Shown piece after piece: positions 35,189 through 44,566 of a stretch of DNA of 64,000 nt. The notes under the pieces were generated by a model. That model was not told the DNA's origin, did not search any database, and saw only the letters and a list, made by a program, of their open reading frames with translations. Every line of letters starts with the position of its first letter. Within the stretch, counting starts at the first letter, position 1. Both the position numbers and the translations under genes were made by a program. The stretch is from Roseateles_E sp005503085 (GTDB taxonomy: Bacteria > Pseudomonadota > Gammaproteobacteria > Burkholderiales > Burkholderiaceae_C). The stretch spans positions 1-64,000 of the forward strand of contig NZ_JAQOWX010000016.1 in assembly GCF_028462495.1 (NCBI RefSeq), given 5' to 3'.

Positions 35189-35708
35189 GGTCAGGCCCAG
35201 CACCGGCGCAGAGGCCGCACACACCATCGATGCCCACATCTGACCGAGGCCGGGGATCCCCACCGGGGTCCGCACTGAGCCGATCAGGCCGGGCGGCCTC
35301 ATCCAGCGGACATTACCTGGCATTGGGGCAACAACCCTGGGTTCCGCGCTCTGGCGATGGTCGATCTGAGTTCCAAGGATGCGGTAGTGGTTCTTGCCGT
35401 CCCCGAGAATGGGATGTCCCAGGCCGAGGATGAGCTTCGGAAAGTACTGCCCGGCCCTCATCCAGCACTCGACTTCAATCTCGTCCAGTAGGGGCGGGGG
35501 AACGTCCGTTTCCGCTGTGCAGCGGCGGTCGAGCTTGTGAGCCCATGGTTCGCCACGAGCCGAAAGCTGCCCGCCACCGTCCCGCTGATTGACGGACACG
35601 TCCCGCCCATCACCCCCGGGTATCCCGCCCCCCTCAAGCTGGCATGGCGCTTGATCGCGCAGCCGGAATAATGGGCGCCTTTCTTGGCCAACCCTGACCG
35701 TCCCGCGC
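35189..35708. other. Gene-poor spacer with a hydrolase remnant
   Basis: Apart from the serine hydrolase fragment at 35309-35491, I see no gene here. The segment between 35500 and 35700 has no recognisable protein or repeat. Confidence 0.5.
35309..35491 (+). pseudogene. C-terminal remnant of a beta-lactamase-related serine hydrolase
   Basis: The plus frame gives WHWGNNPGFRALAMVDLSSK, then DAVVVLAVPENG and LPGPHPALDFNLVQ followed by a stop. This matches the C-terminus of class C beta-lactamase-like hydrolases, including the W-GxNPGFR strand. Upstream the frame is interrupted and no SxxK or YxN motif is found, so only about 60 residues of the gene survive. Confidence 0.62.
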
Positions 35709-36956
35709 ATGGTGCTCAACTACATCTGGATCGCCTTCTTCCTGATCGGCTTTGCCGTGGCGCTGGCGCGGCTGCTGCAGGGCGATCTGCTGATCTTTTC
35801 GCAGATCCTGACCGGCATCTTCGACACCGCCAAGACCGGCTTCGACATCTCGCTGGGCCTGGTGGGGGTGATGTCGCTGTGGCTGGGCATCATGAAGATC
35901 GGCGAGCATGCCGGCGTGATCCAGTTGTTCGCGCGCGGCATGGCGCCGTTCTTCAAGCGCCTGTTCCCCGAGATCCCCAAGAGCCACCCGGCCGGCGGTT
36001 CCATCGTGATGAACTTCAGCGCCAATATGCTGGGCCTGGACAATGCCGCGACGCCGCTGGGCCTCAAAGCGATGAAGGAGCTGCAGGAGATCAACCCGCA
36101 GAAGGACACGGCCAGCAACGCGATGATCATGTTCCTGGTGCTCAACACGGCGGGCATCACCCTGATCCCGACCTCGGTGATCGCGATCCGCCAGGCGTTG
36201 GCGGTGGATCAGGGCCTGGTCGGCTTCAACGCCGCCGACATCTTCCTGCCCACGCTGATCGGCACCTTCATCTCCTTCTCGGCCGGCCTGGTCGCGGTGG
36301 CCGCCTACCAGCGCATCAATCTGCTCAGCGCACCGATGCTGGCCTTCTTCGGCGGCTTTATCGCCATCATGGCGGCGCTGTTCGGCTGGCTGCACCGCTA
36401 CCCGCCCGAGCTGATGGCCAAGTACATCGGCCTGCTGGGCAGCCTGGTGATCCTGTCGGTCATCGTGATGTTCATCGCGGTGGGGGCCTGGCGGCGCATC
36501 AATGTCTACGAGGCCTTTGTCGAGGGCGCGAAGGAAGGCTTCGGCGTCGCCATCACCATCATTCCCTACCTGATCGCGATCCTGGTGGCGATCTCGGTGT
36601 TCCGCACCACCGGCTGCATGGACTATGTGGTGGGCGGCATCGCTTGGGGCCTGGCGGCGGTGGGCCTGCCGACCGACTTCGTGCCGGCCCTGCCGGTGGG
36701 CTTGATGAAGACGCTGTCGGGCAGCGGTGCGCGCGGGCTGATGGTGGACGTGATGAAGACCTACGGCGTCGACAGCTTCGAGGGCAAGCTGGCCGCCATC
36801 ATCCAGGGCTCGACCGAGACCACCTTCTATGTGCTGGCGGTCTACTTCGGCAGCATCAATATCAAGAAGACCCGTTACGCGCTGACCTGCGGCCTGATCG
36901 CCGATGTGGTGGGCGTGGTGGCGGCCATCCTGGTGGGCTACTGGTTCTTCAAGTGA
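35709..36956 (+). CDS. Nucleoside-recognition (SpmA/SpmB-like fused) membrane protein
   Basis: Inner-membrane protein of 415 residues with two Gate/nucleoside-recognition domains fused, equivalent to SpmA plus SpmB. The first half has SIVMNFSANMLGLDNAATPLG and the second FVPALPVGLMKTLSGSGARG and IIQGSTETTFYVLAVYFG, both hallmark loops. Spore-maturation homologues occur widely in non-spore-forming bacteria, where their transported molecule is unknown. Confidence 0.87.
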   Translation: MVLNYIWIAFFLIGFAVALARLLQGDLLIFSQILTGIFDTAKTGFDISLGLVGVMSLWLGIMKIGEHAGVIQLFARGMAPFFKRLFPEIPKSHPAGGSIVMNFSANMLGLDNAATPLGLKAMKELQEINPQKDTASNAMIMFLVLNTAGITLIPTSVIAIRQALAVDQGLVGFNAADIFLPTLIGTFISFSAGLVAVAAYQRINLLSAPMLAFFGGFIAIMAALFGWLHRYPPELMAKYIGLLGSLVILSVIVMFIAVGAWRRINVYEAFVEGAKEGFGVAITIIPYLIAILVAISVFRTTGCMDYVVGGIAWGLAAVGLPTDFVPALPVGLMKTLSGSGARGLMVDVMKTYGVDSFEGKLAAIIQGSTETTFYVLAVYFGSINIKKTRYALTCGLIADVVGVVAAILVGYWFFK

Positions 36957-37035
36957 ATGGCTTGAGTGTGGGCTAGCGCACCGATGCCCCGACGCGGCTG
37001 AGCGCACGATGGGCCATCGCCTGCCAGGACCCACG

Positions 37036-37905
37036 ATGAGCACCAAGGACCATTACGCGCGGCTCGAAGTCGGCGCCGACGCCTCGCCCGCCACCATCAA
37101 GCGGGCCTACCGCCGGCTGGCGCGGCGCTACCACCCGGATGTCAGCCAGCTGCCCGACGGCGAGGCCCAGTTCAAGGCGGTGGCTGAGGCCTACGAGGTG
37201 CTGGGCGACGCCGGCAAGCGCGCCGCGCACGACCTGGCGGCGCATCGCGAGTCCGCTGAGTCCGCCGCCGCCTTTAAGCCGGCCAGCGACTGGGCGCCGG
37301 GGTCCACCAAGCCCGATGACTTCTTCGAGGGCCTGTTCGCAAACCGCAGCGACCGTGCCCCCGGTGGCGATCAGCACGCAGGGCTGAAGATAGCGCTGAA
37401 GGATGCCTATCTGGGCGCCCATCACGGCATTGTCTTGAGCCAGGCCGGTGCGCAGCGCCGCATCGAGGTCGACATCCCCAAAGGCGTGCGCGACGGCCAA
37501 CGGCTGCGGCTGGCCGGCCTGGGCCTGCCGGGCCGCGGCGGCCAGCCGGCCGGCGATCTGTATCTGCAGATCGAACTGCTGCCGCATGCATTGTTTCAGG
37601 TCCATGGCGCTGATGTCAGCTTCGAGTTGCCGCTGGCGCCATGGGAGGCCGCCTTGGGCGCGAGCCTGACCGTGCCGACGCCGGCCGGCGGCACCCTGCA
37701 GCTGACGGTGCCGGCCGGGGCCGCGCCGGGCAGTCGATTGCGCCTGCAGGGTCAGGGCTTGCCTGGCGCGACGCCGGGCGACCTGTTCGCCCGTCTCTCG
37801 CTGGTGCTGCCGCCGGCCGCCACGACGCCGTCGCGCGAGGCCTATGAGAGGCTGGCGCGGGCCTGTAGCGGCTTCGAGCCGCGCCCACTGCTGCACGGCG
37901 TCTGA
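37036..37905 (+). CDS. cbpA: DnaJ/CbpA-like co-chaperone
   Basis: Type II J-domain protein of 289 residues: J-domain at 1-70 with the HPD motif at 33-35 (RRYHPDVSQ), a short G/F-poor linker, then two C-terminal substrate-binding beta domains (IEVDIPKGVRDGQRLRLAGLG and SLTVPTPAGGTLQLTVPAG). No zinc fingers, so CbpA- rather than DnaJ-like. Would stimulate DnaK. The long frame upstream of the ATG at 37036 is rejected. No CbpM gene follows. Confidence 0.85.
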   Translation: MSTKDHYARLEVGADASPATIKRAYRRLARRYHPDVSQLPDGEAQFKAVAEAYEVLGDAGKRAAHDLAAHRESAESAAAFKPASDWAPGSTKPDDFFEGLFANRSDRAPGGDQHAGLKIALKDAYLGAHHGIVLSQAGAQRRIEVDIPKGVRDGQRLRLAGLGLPGRGGQPAGDLYLQIELLPHALFQVHGADVSFELPLAPWEAALGASLTVPTPAGGTLQLTVPAGAAPGSRLRLQGQGLPGATPGDLFARLSLVLPPAATTPSREAYERLARACSGFEPRPLLHGV

Positions 37906-37964
37906 TCGGTGGGCTTGCCCATCCGTTAGCATCGGGCGCTGTCAACCCAATCCAGGAGCTCCCG

Positions 37965-38513
37965 ATGGCCTCAATCCATATTGCCGTGCTGGTCGGCAGC
38001 CTGCGCCGCGATTCGCTGAACCGCCAGCTCGCCAGCGCGCTGGCCAAGCTGGCCCCGCCGGAGCTGAGCTTCGGCCAGGTCGAGATCGGCGAACTGCCGC
38101 TCTACAACCAGGACGATGACGCCAGCCCGGCCGAGCCGGTGCAGCGCTTCAAGGCCCAGATCAGCGCGGCCCAGGGCCTGCTGTTCGTCACGCCGGAGTA
38201 CAACCGCTCGATCCCCGGCGTGCTGAAGAATGCGCTGGACCATGGCTCGCGGCCCTATGGCCAGAGCGTCTGGGCCGGCAAGCCGGCCGGGGTGCTGGGG
38301 GCCTCGGTGGGCGTGATCGGCACCGCGCTGGCGCAGCAGCATCTGCGCAATATCCTGGCCTATCTCGATGTGCCCACGCTGGGCCAGCCCGAGGCCTTCA
38401 TCCATGCCGGCAAGGGCTTCTTCGATGCCGACGGTGGCATCAACGAGGGCAGCAGCGCCTTTGTGCAGACCTGGGTCGATCGCTATGTGGCCTTCGTCAA
38501 GGCGCGGGTCTGA
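37965..38513 (+). CDS. NADPH-dependent FMN reductase
   Basis: Flavodoxin-fold reductase of 182 residues. The FMN-phosphate loop is GSLRRDSLNRQLA and the second signature is TPEYNRSIPGVLKNALD; both are complete. Probably reduces quinones, chromate or azo compounds using NAD(P)H (family). A small Ala-rich gene follows after 16 bases. Confidence 0.9.
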   Translation: MASIHIAVLVGSLRRDSLNRQLASALAKLAPPELSFGQVEIGELPLYNQDDDASPAEPVQRFKAQISAAQGLLFVTPEYNRSIPGVLKNALDHGSRPYGQSVWAGKPAGVLGASVGVIGTALAQQHLRNILAYLDVPTLGQPEAFIHAGKGFFDADGGINEGSSAFVQTWVDRYVAFVKARV

Positions 38514-38529
38514 TCGGGCTGGCACAGCA

Positions 38530-39123
38530 ATGGCGTCGGACGGCTTCGAGCCCGAGGACCTCGATGCGCTGCTGAATGACTTCAGCGAGCGCCTGCGCGA
38601 GCGCGACAAGCCGATCGACCTGACGATCTCGCTGGCTCGGCTGGAAGCCTCGCAACGCCGCGCGCCGGCCGGTATCCCGCGCCGATCCGGTGCCGGCCGC
38701 TGGAATATGGACGACGTCAGCGACGCCGAAGACCTCAGCGAGCGCCGCCGTGCGCTCGATGCCCGGGCCGCGCGGCAAGCAGCTGAACGCGCTGCAGCTG
38801 AACGCGCTGCGGGCATCGAAGCCCGCCGGCGCGCCGCTGCGGCTGAGTCGGCTACGCAGGCCCAACCACGCATCGCGCTGGCGCGAGCGAGCGAACCGGC
38901 CGCGCTGAACCTGGCCAGCATCCGGCTGCCCGAGGTCGCGGCTCCCGGCGCATCGAGCTTGCCGTCGCTGAGCCTGCCCGCAGCGGCACCACAGGCCGCG
39001 CTGGATCTGTCCTCGGTGGGCAGGATGCTGGGGCGGGTCGCGCGTCAGGCGGCCGAGCATGCGGCGCATAGCGAGGTCGCCGGGACCCCGCCGGAGCCAC
39101 CATCAAGACCTGACCCCTCTTGA
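38530..39123 (+). CDS. Hypothetical Ala/Arg-rich protein
   Basis: A 197-residue protein I do not recognise. The N-terminal 30 residues are acidic (FEPEDLDALLNDFSERLRERD). The middle (about 75-110) is an Ala-Arg-Glu helix likely to form a coiled coil, and the rest is Pro/Ala-rich with SLPSLSLP blocks. No signal peptide or membrane helix. GC3 matches the neighbours, so it is probably a real gene. Confidence 0.55.
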   Translation: MASDGFEPEDLDALLNDFSERLRERDKPIDLTISLARLEASQRRAPAGIPRRSGAGRWNMDDVSDAEDLSERRRALDARAARQAAERAAAERAAGIEARRRAAAAESATQAQPRIALARASEPAALNLASIRLPEVAAPGASSLPSLSLPAAAPQAALDLSSVGRMLGRVARQAAEHAAHSEVAGTPPEPPSRPDPS

Positions 39124-39131
39124 ATCCTCGT

Positions 39132-39287
39132 CTACTTGCCGCGCTTCTTGGTGTCGCTGGCTCGGCTCGCATTCGCTTCAGGCTTCCCCTTCGCCGGCTG
39201 GTCGCCGATCACGCTTTTCAGCGGGCAGACCGAGAAGGCCGGGCATTTCTTGCAGCCCACGGCAAGGGCAATCGGGCACAGCGTCAT
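39132..39287 (-). CDS. Small Cys-rich protein coupled to the MFS gene
   Basis: A 51-residue protein beginning MTLCPIALAVGCKKCPAFSV with Cys at 4, 12, 15 and 21, followed by a hydrophilic Lys-rich tail. The C-x7-C-x2-C-x5-C pattern suggests a metal or Fe-S site. Its ATG overlaps the MFS stop by four bases (ATGA), so it is translated with the transporter. I recall similar short unannotated proteins in Burkholderiales but no function. Confidence 0.65.
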   Translation of the reverse strand: MTLCPIALAVGCKKCPAFSVCPLKSVIGDQPAKGKPEANASRASDTKKRGK

Positions 39288-40582
39288 GATGGGCGGTCTC
39301 CGGCCGGCTGGCTGCCCCGGGGTTCGGGGTCGTGGCTGGCTGGCGCTTGTGCAATGTACTCCTGCGCACAGGCCTGAGACCGTTGGCGCAGCCGCCGCAC
39401 CGCCGCCCGCATCGTGAGCGACACCGCGAGGCAGTAGCCGCCCAGCGCCAGCAGCAGGGCCGGATAGCTCAGCCCCAGGTCGATCAGCAGGCCGGCGCTG
39501 CCCGGCCCGACCGCCGATACGAAGACCAGCACGGCAACGATCATTGCGCGGACGGCGCCCAGATGAGCCAGGCCATAGATCTCGGGCCACAGGGTGCCAA
39601 ACAATGCCAGCGAGCAGCCATTGGACAGACCGAACAAGGCCATGAAGACCCACACCACCCAGCCGCCCTCGGCGCCGCCAAGCAGAAGGCAGCCCAGCCC
39701 CATCGGCAGCAGGTAGACGGGCAGCAGCGCCGTGGCCGAGCTGCGATCGACCCGGCGCCCGGCCAGCAGCGAACAGAGCACGGTCATCGCTGCCATCAAC
39801 GCGAAGGCCGAGGCGAACAGCTGTGCCGGCCAGCCGCGCAACTCGGCCAGGTAGAGCTGGTGAAAGAACACGGTGTTGCCGATCAGCGCCGGCGGGATCA
39901 TCGCCGCCATCACCCAGTAGAACAGCGGGTCGCGCAGCACTTCGGCACGGGTCCAGTCGCGTCCTGCGGTCCGGCGCGTGCCGAGCTCGGCCCTTGCCGG
40001 CTGTCTCTCCACGGCGGTCAGTGCCGCGACCAGAGGCAGCGCCAGCAGCAGCAGACCCAGCGCGCCCGCGCCCCAGGCGCCGCGCCAGCCCAGCACGGCG
40101 GCCAGCGAGACGAAGGCCAGTGGGAAGAGCGCCTCGCCGGCGTTCATGCCCAGGGTGGCCAGGGACAAGGCCTGACCTCGCTGTGCCAGGAACCAGCGGC
40201 TCAGTGCGGTGAAGGCGATATGGGTCATCAGGCCCTGGCCGAACAGCCGCAGCAGGTAGAGCGCCACGAGCAGCAGGCCGATGTGGGTGGACAGCGCCAT
40301 CAGGCCAGCGGCCAGTGCCAGCATCGGGACGGCCAGGCGCACCAGCCGCGTGGCGCTGTGACGGTCGGCCACGGGCCCGAGTCGCGGCAGCGTCAGGGCG
40401 CTCAGCAGGGTGGCCGCCATATAGAGGGCCGCAAAGCCGCCGTGCGACAGCCCGTACTCGCGCCGGATGTCACCGGCCGACAGCGCGATGAAGAAGGTCT
40501 GACCGAAAGAGGACAGGAGCAGCAGCACGAAGCCACCGCCGATCCAGCGGGCATTGCCGCGCAGCAGGGTCAGCAGCGTCAT
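39284..40582 (-). CDS. MFS transporter
   Basis: Twelve-helix inner-membrane transporter, 432 residues. The loop 2-3 motif is degenerate (RLGPVADRHSATRL). The arrangement resembles the monocarboxylate/OFA-like or YbfB-type uptake group, but the substrate cannot be inferred. Starts at 40582 (MTLLTLLRGNARW) and ends overlapping the small Cys-rich gene. Confidence 0.84.
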   Translation of the reverse strand: MTLLTLLRGNARWIGGGFVLLLLSSFGQTFFIALSAGDIRREYGLSHGGFAALYMAATLLSALTLPRLGPVADRHSATRLVRLAVPMLALAAGLMALSTHIGLLLVALYLLRLFGQGLMTHIAFTALSRWFLAQRGQALSLATLGMNAGEALFPLAFVSLAAVLGWRGAWGAGALGLLLLALPLVAALTAVERQPARAELGTRRTAGRDWTRAEVLRDPLFYWVMAAMIPPALIGNTVFFHQLYLAELRGWPAQLFASAFALMAAMTVLCSLLAGRRVDRSSATALLPVYLLPMGLGCLLLGGAEGGWVVWVFMALFGLSNGCSLALFGTLWPEIYGLAHLGAVRAMIVAVLVFVSAVGPGSAGLLIDLGLSYPALLLALGGYCLAVSLTMRAAVRRLRQRSQACAQEYIAQAPASHDPEPRGSQPAGDRPS

Positions 40583-40793
40583 CCCTCGTCTCCCTCGGCG
40601 TTGATGGTTGGCGCGATGCTAAGGGTCGGTGAGTGGTCAAAACTGTTTCGCCTGGTTTTTGGTAACCCGAAAGAACCCGGCGCTGCCCCGCCTTGTAGTC
40701 CCCCGCCGACAGCAAGACCCTGTCTTGGCCGGTCGACAGCCGGCGGTGCCGCGCCCAGCATGACAGCACATCCACTCGCAGGAGGCCCTCGCG

Positions 40794-41273
40794 ATGAACG
40801 CTCCCACACCCCATCCCACCAGCTTCGGCAGTTTCAATCCGGTCGGCCATGTGGTGCTGGCCCTGCCGCGCGGGGCCGATCTCGCGGCGATCCGGGCGGC
40901 GCTGGCCGAGGCCGGCCGCCCCGTGGTGCGCACGCTGACGCCCGCCGAGATGCAGGCCCAGGCCGAGGCCGATCTGGCCAACCCCAGCCCGCTGGCCGCG
41001 TTCGGCCAGGAGATGAATATCGTCAAGGCCCATCGCGAGCTGGCGCTGCAAGGCCACAGCTTCATGGTGGTGGAGGCCGCGCATGAGGCCCAGGTGCAGC
41101 GGGTCGCCGAGATTGCCCGCAGCCACCGCGCGACCCGGGCCCAGCACTATGGCCGCTGGGTGATCGAGGAACTGGTGCCGGTGGGCAGCAGCGCGCAGCA
41201 GACCACCGAGACGCCGGCGCGCGGGCTCGACGCGCAGACCGCCTCCGGTCAGGAGCGCGCGCCGCTGCGCTGA
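40794..41273 (+). CDS. Conserved hypothetical protein
   Basis: A 159-residue soluble protein with no domain I can name. The region HVVLALPRGADLAAIRAALAEAG followed by QEMNIVKAHRELALQGHSFMVVEAAHEAQV has the beta-alpha-beta look of a small ferredoxin-like fold. The C-terminal 30 residues are disordered. AGGAGG (40780-40785) supports the ATG at 40794. Confidence 0.62.
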   Translation: MNAPTPHPTSFGSFNPVGHVVLALPRGADLAAIRAALAEAGRPVVRTLTPAEMQAQAEADLANPSPLAAFGQEMNIVKAHRELALQGHSFMVVEAAHEAQVQRVAEIARSHRATRAQHYGRWVIEELVPVGSSAQQTTETPARGLDAQTASGQERAPLR

Positions 41274-41434
41274 GCGCGGTCATGACGCGAGCCGCGCTGC
41301 CGTGCAGTCCTGCACGCGCTGCGCTGCGGCGGCCGCAGCGCGCGACTTACACTGCCCCCGGTAGCAGCCGCCAGCGAGCGGTGGCGCCGCGTCGCGGCGC
41401 TCTTCGGTTTTTGCTATGGGACGGATGGCAGCAC

Positions 41435-43189
41435 ATGGGCAGCGGCACGAGCAGGGGCGAGTCAGAGGCAGGGAGTGCGTGGGCCCAGCCGCTGTTGCGC
41501 TCCGTCGCGCAGACCCTGGACGGTCTGGAGATCGGTGCCTGCCTGTTCGACGAGGCCGATCGCACCCTGCTGTGGAACCGCAGCTTCCTGACGCTGTTTC
41601 CAGAGCATGCGGCCCATATCCAGATCGGCGAACCCTACAGCGCCAATCTGCGGCGTTTCTACGAAGGCCGGCTGAATGCCTTCGAGATGCCGCTGATCGA
41701 GCGCTATATCGAGAAAGGCGTGGCCCGCCACCGGCTGCAGAACCGGCCCTTCGCCTTCGAGCATGGCGGCCGCTGGCTGACCGCGGCCTCGCTGCCGCTG
41801 CCGGGCGTGGGCCGCATCCGCCTGTGGCGGGCCGGCGAGCACGCGGTGCCGCAAGGCGGCCCTATCGCCGTGCCGGAAGCGCTGTTCAGCGACGGCGTGG
41901 CATTGTTCGACCATGTGGCCGACGGCGTGATGGTGACCGATGCCGACGGCCAGATCGCCTGGGTCAATCATCCTTTTGTGCTGATGTACGGGCTGCGCGA
42001 TCGCGCGGTTGCCGCCGGCACCAGCTTCGAGTCGGTCTACCGCCGCGCCTGGCAGGGCCGTGAGGGCGGCGATGGCGAGGGGTTCCGGCGCGGCCTGTCG
42101 ACGCTGGCCGACAATCTGAGATTCACCGGCGCACCCTTCGAGCTGCCGCTGCCCGAAGGCCGCTGGGCTCGCGTGATCGAGCAGCGCGGCCCCGATGGCA
42201 AGGGCTTCTCCGCCCATGTCGACATCAGCGCGCTGAAGCATCAGCAGCAGGCGCTGGAGCAGGCCGAGGCGCGGGCGCGCGCCAGCGAGGCGCGGCTGAA
42301 GGACAAATCGACCCTGCTCGAGGCCACGCTGGCGCGCATGGAGCAGGGCATCATGATGGTCAATGCCGAGCGCGTGGTCGAGGTGTGCAACCGCCGCGCG
42401 ATCGAGCTGCTGGGCCTGCCCGAGGCACTGATGGCCAGCAAGCCCAGCTTCGAGGCGGTGCTGGCGCACCAGTGGGCCAGCGACGAATTCAGCCGCACGC
42501 CGCAGGACATCCAGGACTTCGTGCGCTCCGGCGGCATCCTGGACCGTGCGCATTGCTACGACCGCCAGCGTCCCGATGGCCGGGTGATCGAGGTGCGCAG
42601 CGTGCCCATCGAGGGCGGCGGCGTGCTGCGCACCTACACCGATGTGACCGAGCGCACGCGCAGCGAGGAGCGGGTGCGCCATGCGGCCCGCCATGACGGG
42701 CTGACCTCGCTGGTCAACCGCGAGACCTTTCTGGAATGCCTGGCCGCGGCGGTGCGCGACAGTGGCTGCGGCGCGCCCGGCTTCGCGGTCCACTACATCG
42801 ACCTGGATGGCTTCAAACCCATCAACGATGAGCACGGCCATGCGGTGGGCGACAAGATGCTGGCGCTGGCCGCCGGGCGCATGCGCCAGATCGCCCGCGA
42901 CGGCGATGTCGTCGCCCGCATGGGCGGCGACGAGTTCGCGATCCTGCAGTACGGTGTCGATGCCGCCGACCGCGGCCTGGGCCTGGCGCGGCGCATCCTG
43001 CAAGGCCTGGTCCAGCCGGCCGATATCGAGACGCTGCGGCTGCAGCTCGGCGCCTCCATTGGCATCGCCCTGTATCCCGGCGCCGGCATCGACCCCGACA
43101 CGCTGCTGCGCCATGCCGACAGCGCGATGTATGAGGCGAAGGGCCTGGGCGGCAATCAGGCGCGGGTGTTTGGCGAGGGTTGCGCATGA
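41435..43189 (+). CDS. PAS-domain diguanylate cyclase
   Basis: Predicted c-di-GMP synthase of 584 residues: two or three PAS-like sensor domains (first with LEIGACLFDEADRTLLWNRS, another with ADGVMVTDADGQIAWVNHPF, a third near MEQGIMMVNAERVVEVCN), a coiled linker, and a C-terminal GGDEF domain with an intact RMGGDEFAIL site. No membrane segment, so it is cytosolic. Start chosen at the ATG at 41435; the frame continues to 41282 but that part is Arg/Ala-rich. The stop overlaps the HD-GYP gene by four bases. Confidence 0.88.
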   Translation: MGSGTSRGESEAGSAWAQPLLRSVAQTLDGLEIGACLFDEADRTLLWNRSFLTLFPEHAAHIQIGEPYSANLRRFYEGRLNAFEMPLIERYIEKGVARHRLQNRPFAFEHGGRWLTAASLPLPGVGRIRLWRAGEHAVPQGGPIAVPEALFSDGVALFDHVADGVMVTDADGQIAWVNHPFVLMYGLRDRAVAAGTSFESVYRRAWQGREGGDGEGFRRGLSTLADNLRFTGAPFELPLPEGRWARVIEQRGPDGKGFSAHVDISALKHQQQALEQAEARARASEARLKDKSTLLEATLARMEQGIMMVNAERVVEVCNRRAIELLGLPEALMASKPSFEAVLAHQWASDEFSRTPQDIQDFVRSGGILDRAHCYDRQRPDGRVIEVRSVPIEGGGVLRTYTDVTERTRSEERVRHAARHDGLTSLVNRETFLECLAAAVRDSGCGAPGFAVHYIDLDGFKPINDEHGHAVGDKMLALAAGRMRQIARDGDVVARMGGDEFAILQYGVDAADRGLGLARRILQGLVQPADIETLRLQLGASIGIALYPGAGIDPDTLLRHADSAMYEAKGLGGNQARVFGEGCA

Positions 43190-44529
43190 CGACGGACCCG
43201 GATGCACAGTCGATCCCCGACGAGCTGGACCCGGACCGTGAGCGGGTCAATCCGCATTACCTGAACCATATGGTCGAGACCGCCGCCAGCCGCGAGGTGC
43301 AGGCCAGCGAGGACATCGTCAGCGGCAGCGGCATCAAGCTGCTGGCCAAGGGCGCCCGCATCAGCGCGCAGGCGCGCGAGCGCCTGCTGCAGCACAAGCT
43401 GGCCAAGCCGCTGGAGGACTGCGTGCAGGTGGTCAACGGCGTGATGCCGCAAAGCCTCGCGCCGCTGGCCGAGCGTCTGCTGGAGCAGCAGCCGCTGCTG
43501 GCCCAGCTGTGCGAGCACCCGCGCGCCCTGCCGGTGCCGCAGTCGCTGGCGGGCCTGAGCCTGTCGGTGCCGGTGCAGTCGCTGCTGACCCTGTATGCCG
43601 ACTACCAGGGTGACCGGCTGTCGCACAGCGTCGGCGTCGCGATGCTGAGCCTGGCGCTGGCGCGCCGCCTGCTGCCCGGCGACATCGAACGCCACCGGCA
43701 GTTGGCGCTGGCCGGGCTGCTGCATGACGTCGGCGAGCTCTATATCGACCCCGAGCATCTGCGCACCGACCGGCCGCTGCAGCCCGAGCAATGGCGCCAT
43801 ATCGCCAGCCATCCGGTGATCGGCTGGCGCGTGCTGCGCGAGATGAAGGGCGCCGGCAAGCAGGTGGCCGAGGCGGTGCTGAACCATCACGAGCGGCTCG
43901 ATGGTTTCGGTTATCCGCGCGGCATCGCCGATGAGGAGTTCCCGCTGCAGGGCCAGATCCTGGCCACCTCCGAGTGGCTGATGGCCTTGATCGAGGCCGG
44001 CATCGCGCCGCTGGCGCGCGCCAGCGTGGCCAGCAAGCTGATGCCGGGCGAGTTCGGCAAACCGCTGCAGCAGGTGCTGAGCCAGCTCGGCGGCGTCGAC
44101 ACCGACATGGCCGACTGGCTGCAGGCCCAGCAGCCCCTGTCCGAGATGCTGCCCGAGATCCGCCGCGTGATGGCGACGCTGCGACGCTTTCGCGCGCTGC
44201 GCGCCGAGATCGACCGGCAGATCGAGCAGGCCGGCCCGCGCTTGCGCAAGGTCCTGCAGCAAAGCCTGAACCGCATGCTGCGCATCCAGGCCGCGTTCTC
44301 CAGCAGCGGCCTCGATGCCGACGCCGACCCCGAACGCATGCTGGCCGAGCTGGCCGCGCAGGGCGACCCCAAAGTGCAGCAGGAGGTGCAGGCCCTGGCG
44401 CGCGAATTCAGCTGGCGCATGCGCGAGTTGCAGCGCGAGTCACTGCTGCGCGCCGGTCTGCTGGGAGACGCGGATGCGGCGGTGATGCAGGGGTTGACGG
44501 ACAGCTTGCGAAGGGATGAGGTGGTGTGA
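43186..44529 (+). CDS. HD-GYP domain c-di-GMP phosphodiesterase
   Basis: A 447-residue protein with an HD-GYP domain in the middle (about 130-310): LLHDVGELY (HD), HPVIGWRVL and NHHERLDGFGYPRG (GYP). These cut c-di-GMP to pGpG/GMP. The N-terminal ~110 residues are a DUF3391-like or sensor region, and the C-terminus is helical. Coupled by ATGA overlap to the preceding diguanylate cyclase, so making and breaking of the messenger are co-expressed. Confidence 0.85.
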   Translation: MTTDPDAQSIPDELDPDRERVNPHYLNHMVETAASREVQASEDIVSGSGIKLLAKGARISAQARERLLQHKLAKPLEDCVQVVNGVMPQSLAPLAERLLEQQPLLAQLCEHPRALPVPQSLAGLSLSVPVQSLLTLYADYQGDRLSHSVGVAMLSLALARRLLPGDIERHRQLALAGLLHDVGELYIDPEHLRTDRPLQPEQWRHIASHPVIGWRVLREMKGAGKQVAEAVLNHHERLDGFGYPRGIADEEFPLQGQILATSEWLMALIEAGIAPLARASVASKLMPGEFGKPLQQVLSQLGGVDTDMADWLQAQQPLSEMLPEIRRVMATLRRFRALRAEIDRQIEQAGPRLRKVLQQSLNRMLRIQAAFSSSGLDADADPERMLAELAAQGDPKVQQEVQALAREFSWRMRELQRESLLRAGLLGDADAAVMQGLTDSLRRDEVV

Positions 44530-44566
44530 CTAAACTTGCCTCATACCCAGCGATCAGGAGGGCTTC

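Noticed and set aside
34643..35719. A 358-codon minus-strand frame over the NTF2-like gene and spacer
   Set aside because: The plus-strand NTF2-like protein and the hydrolase remnant explain the region better. The minus translation has no recognisable fold.
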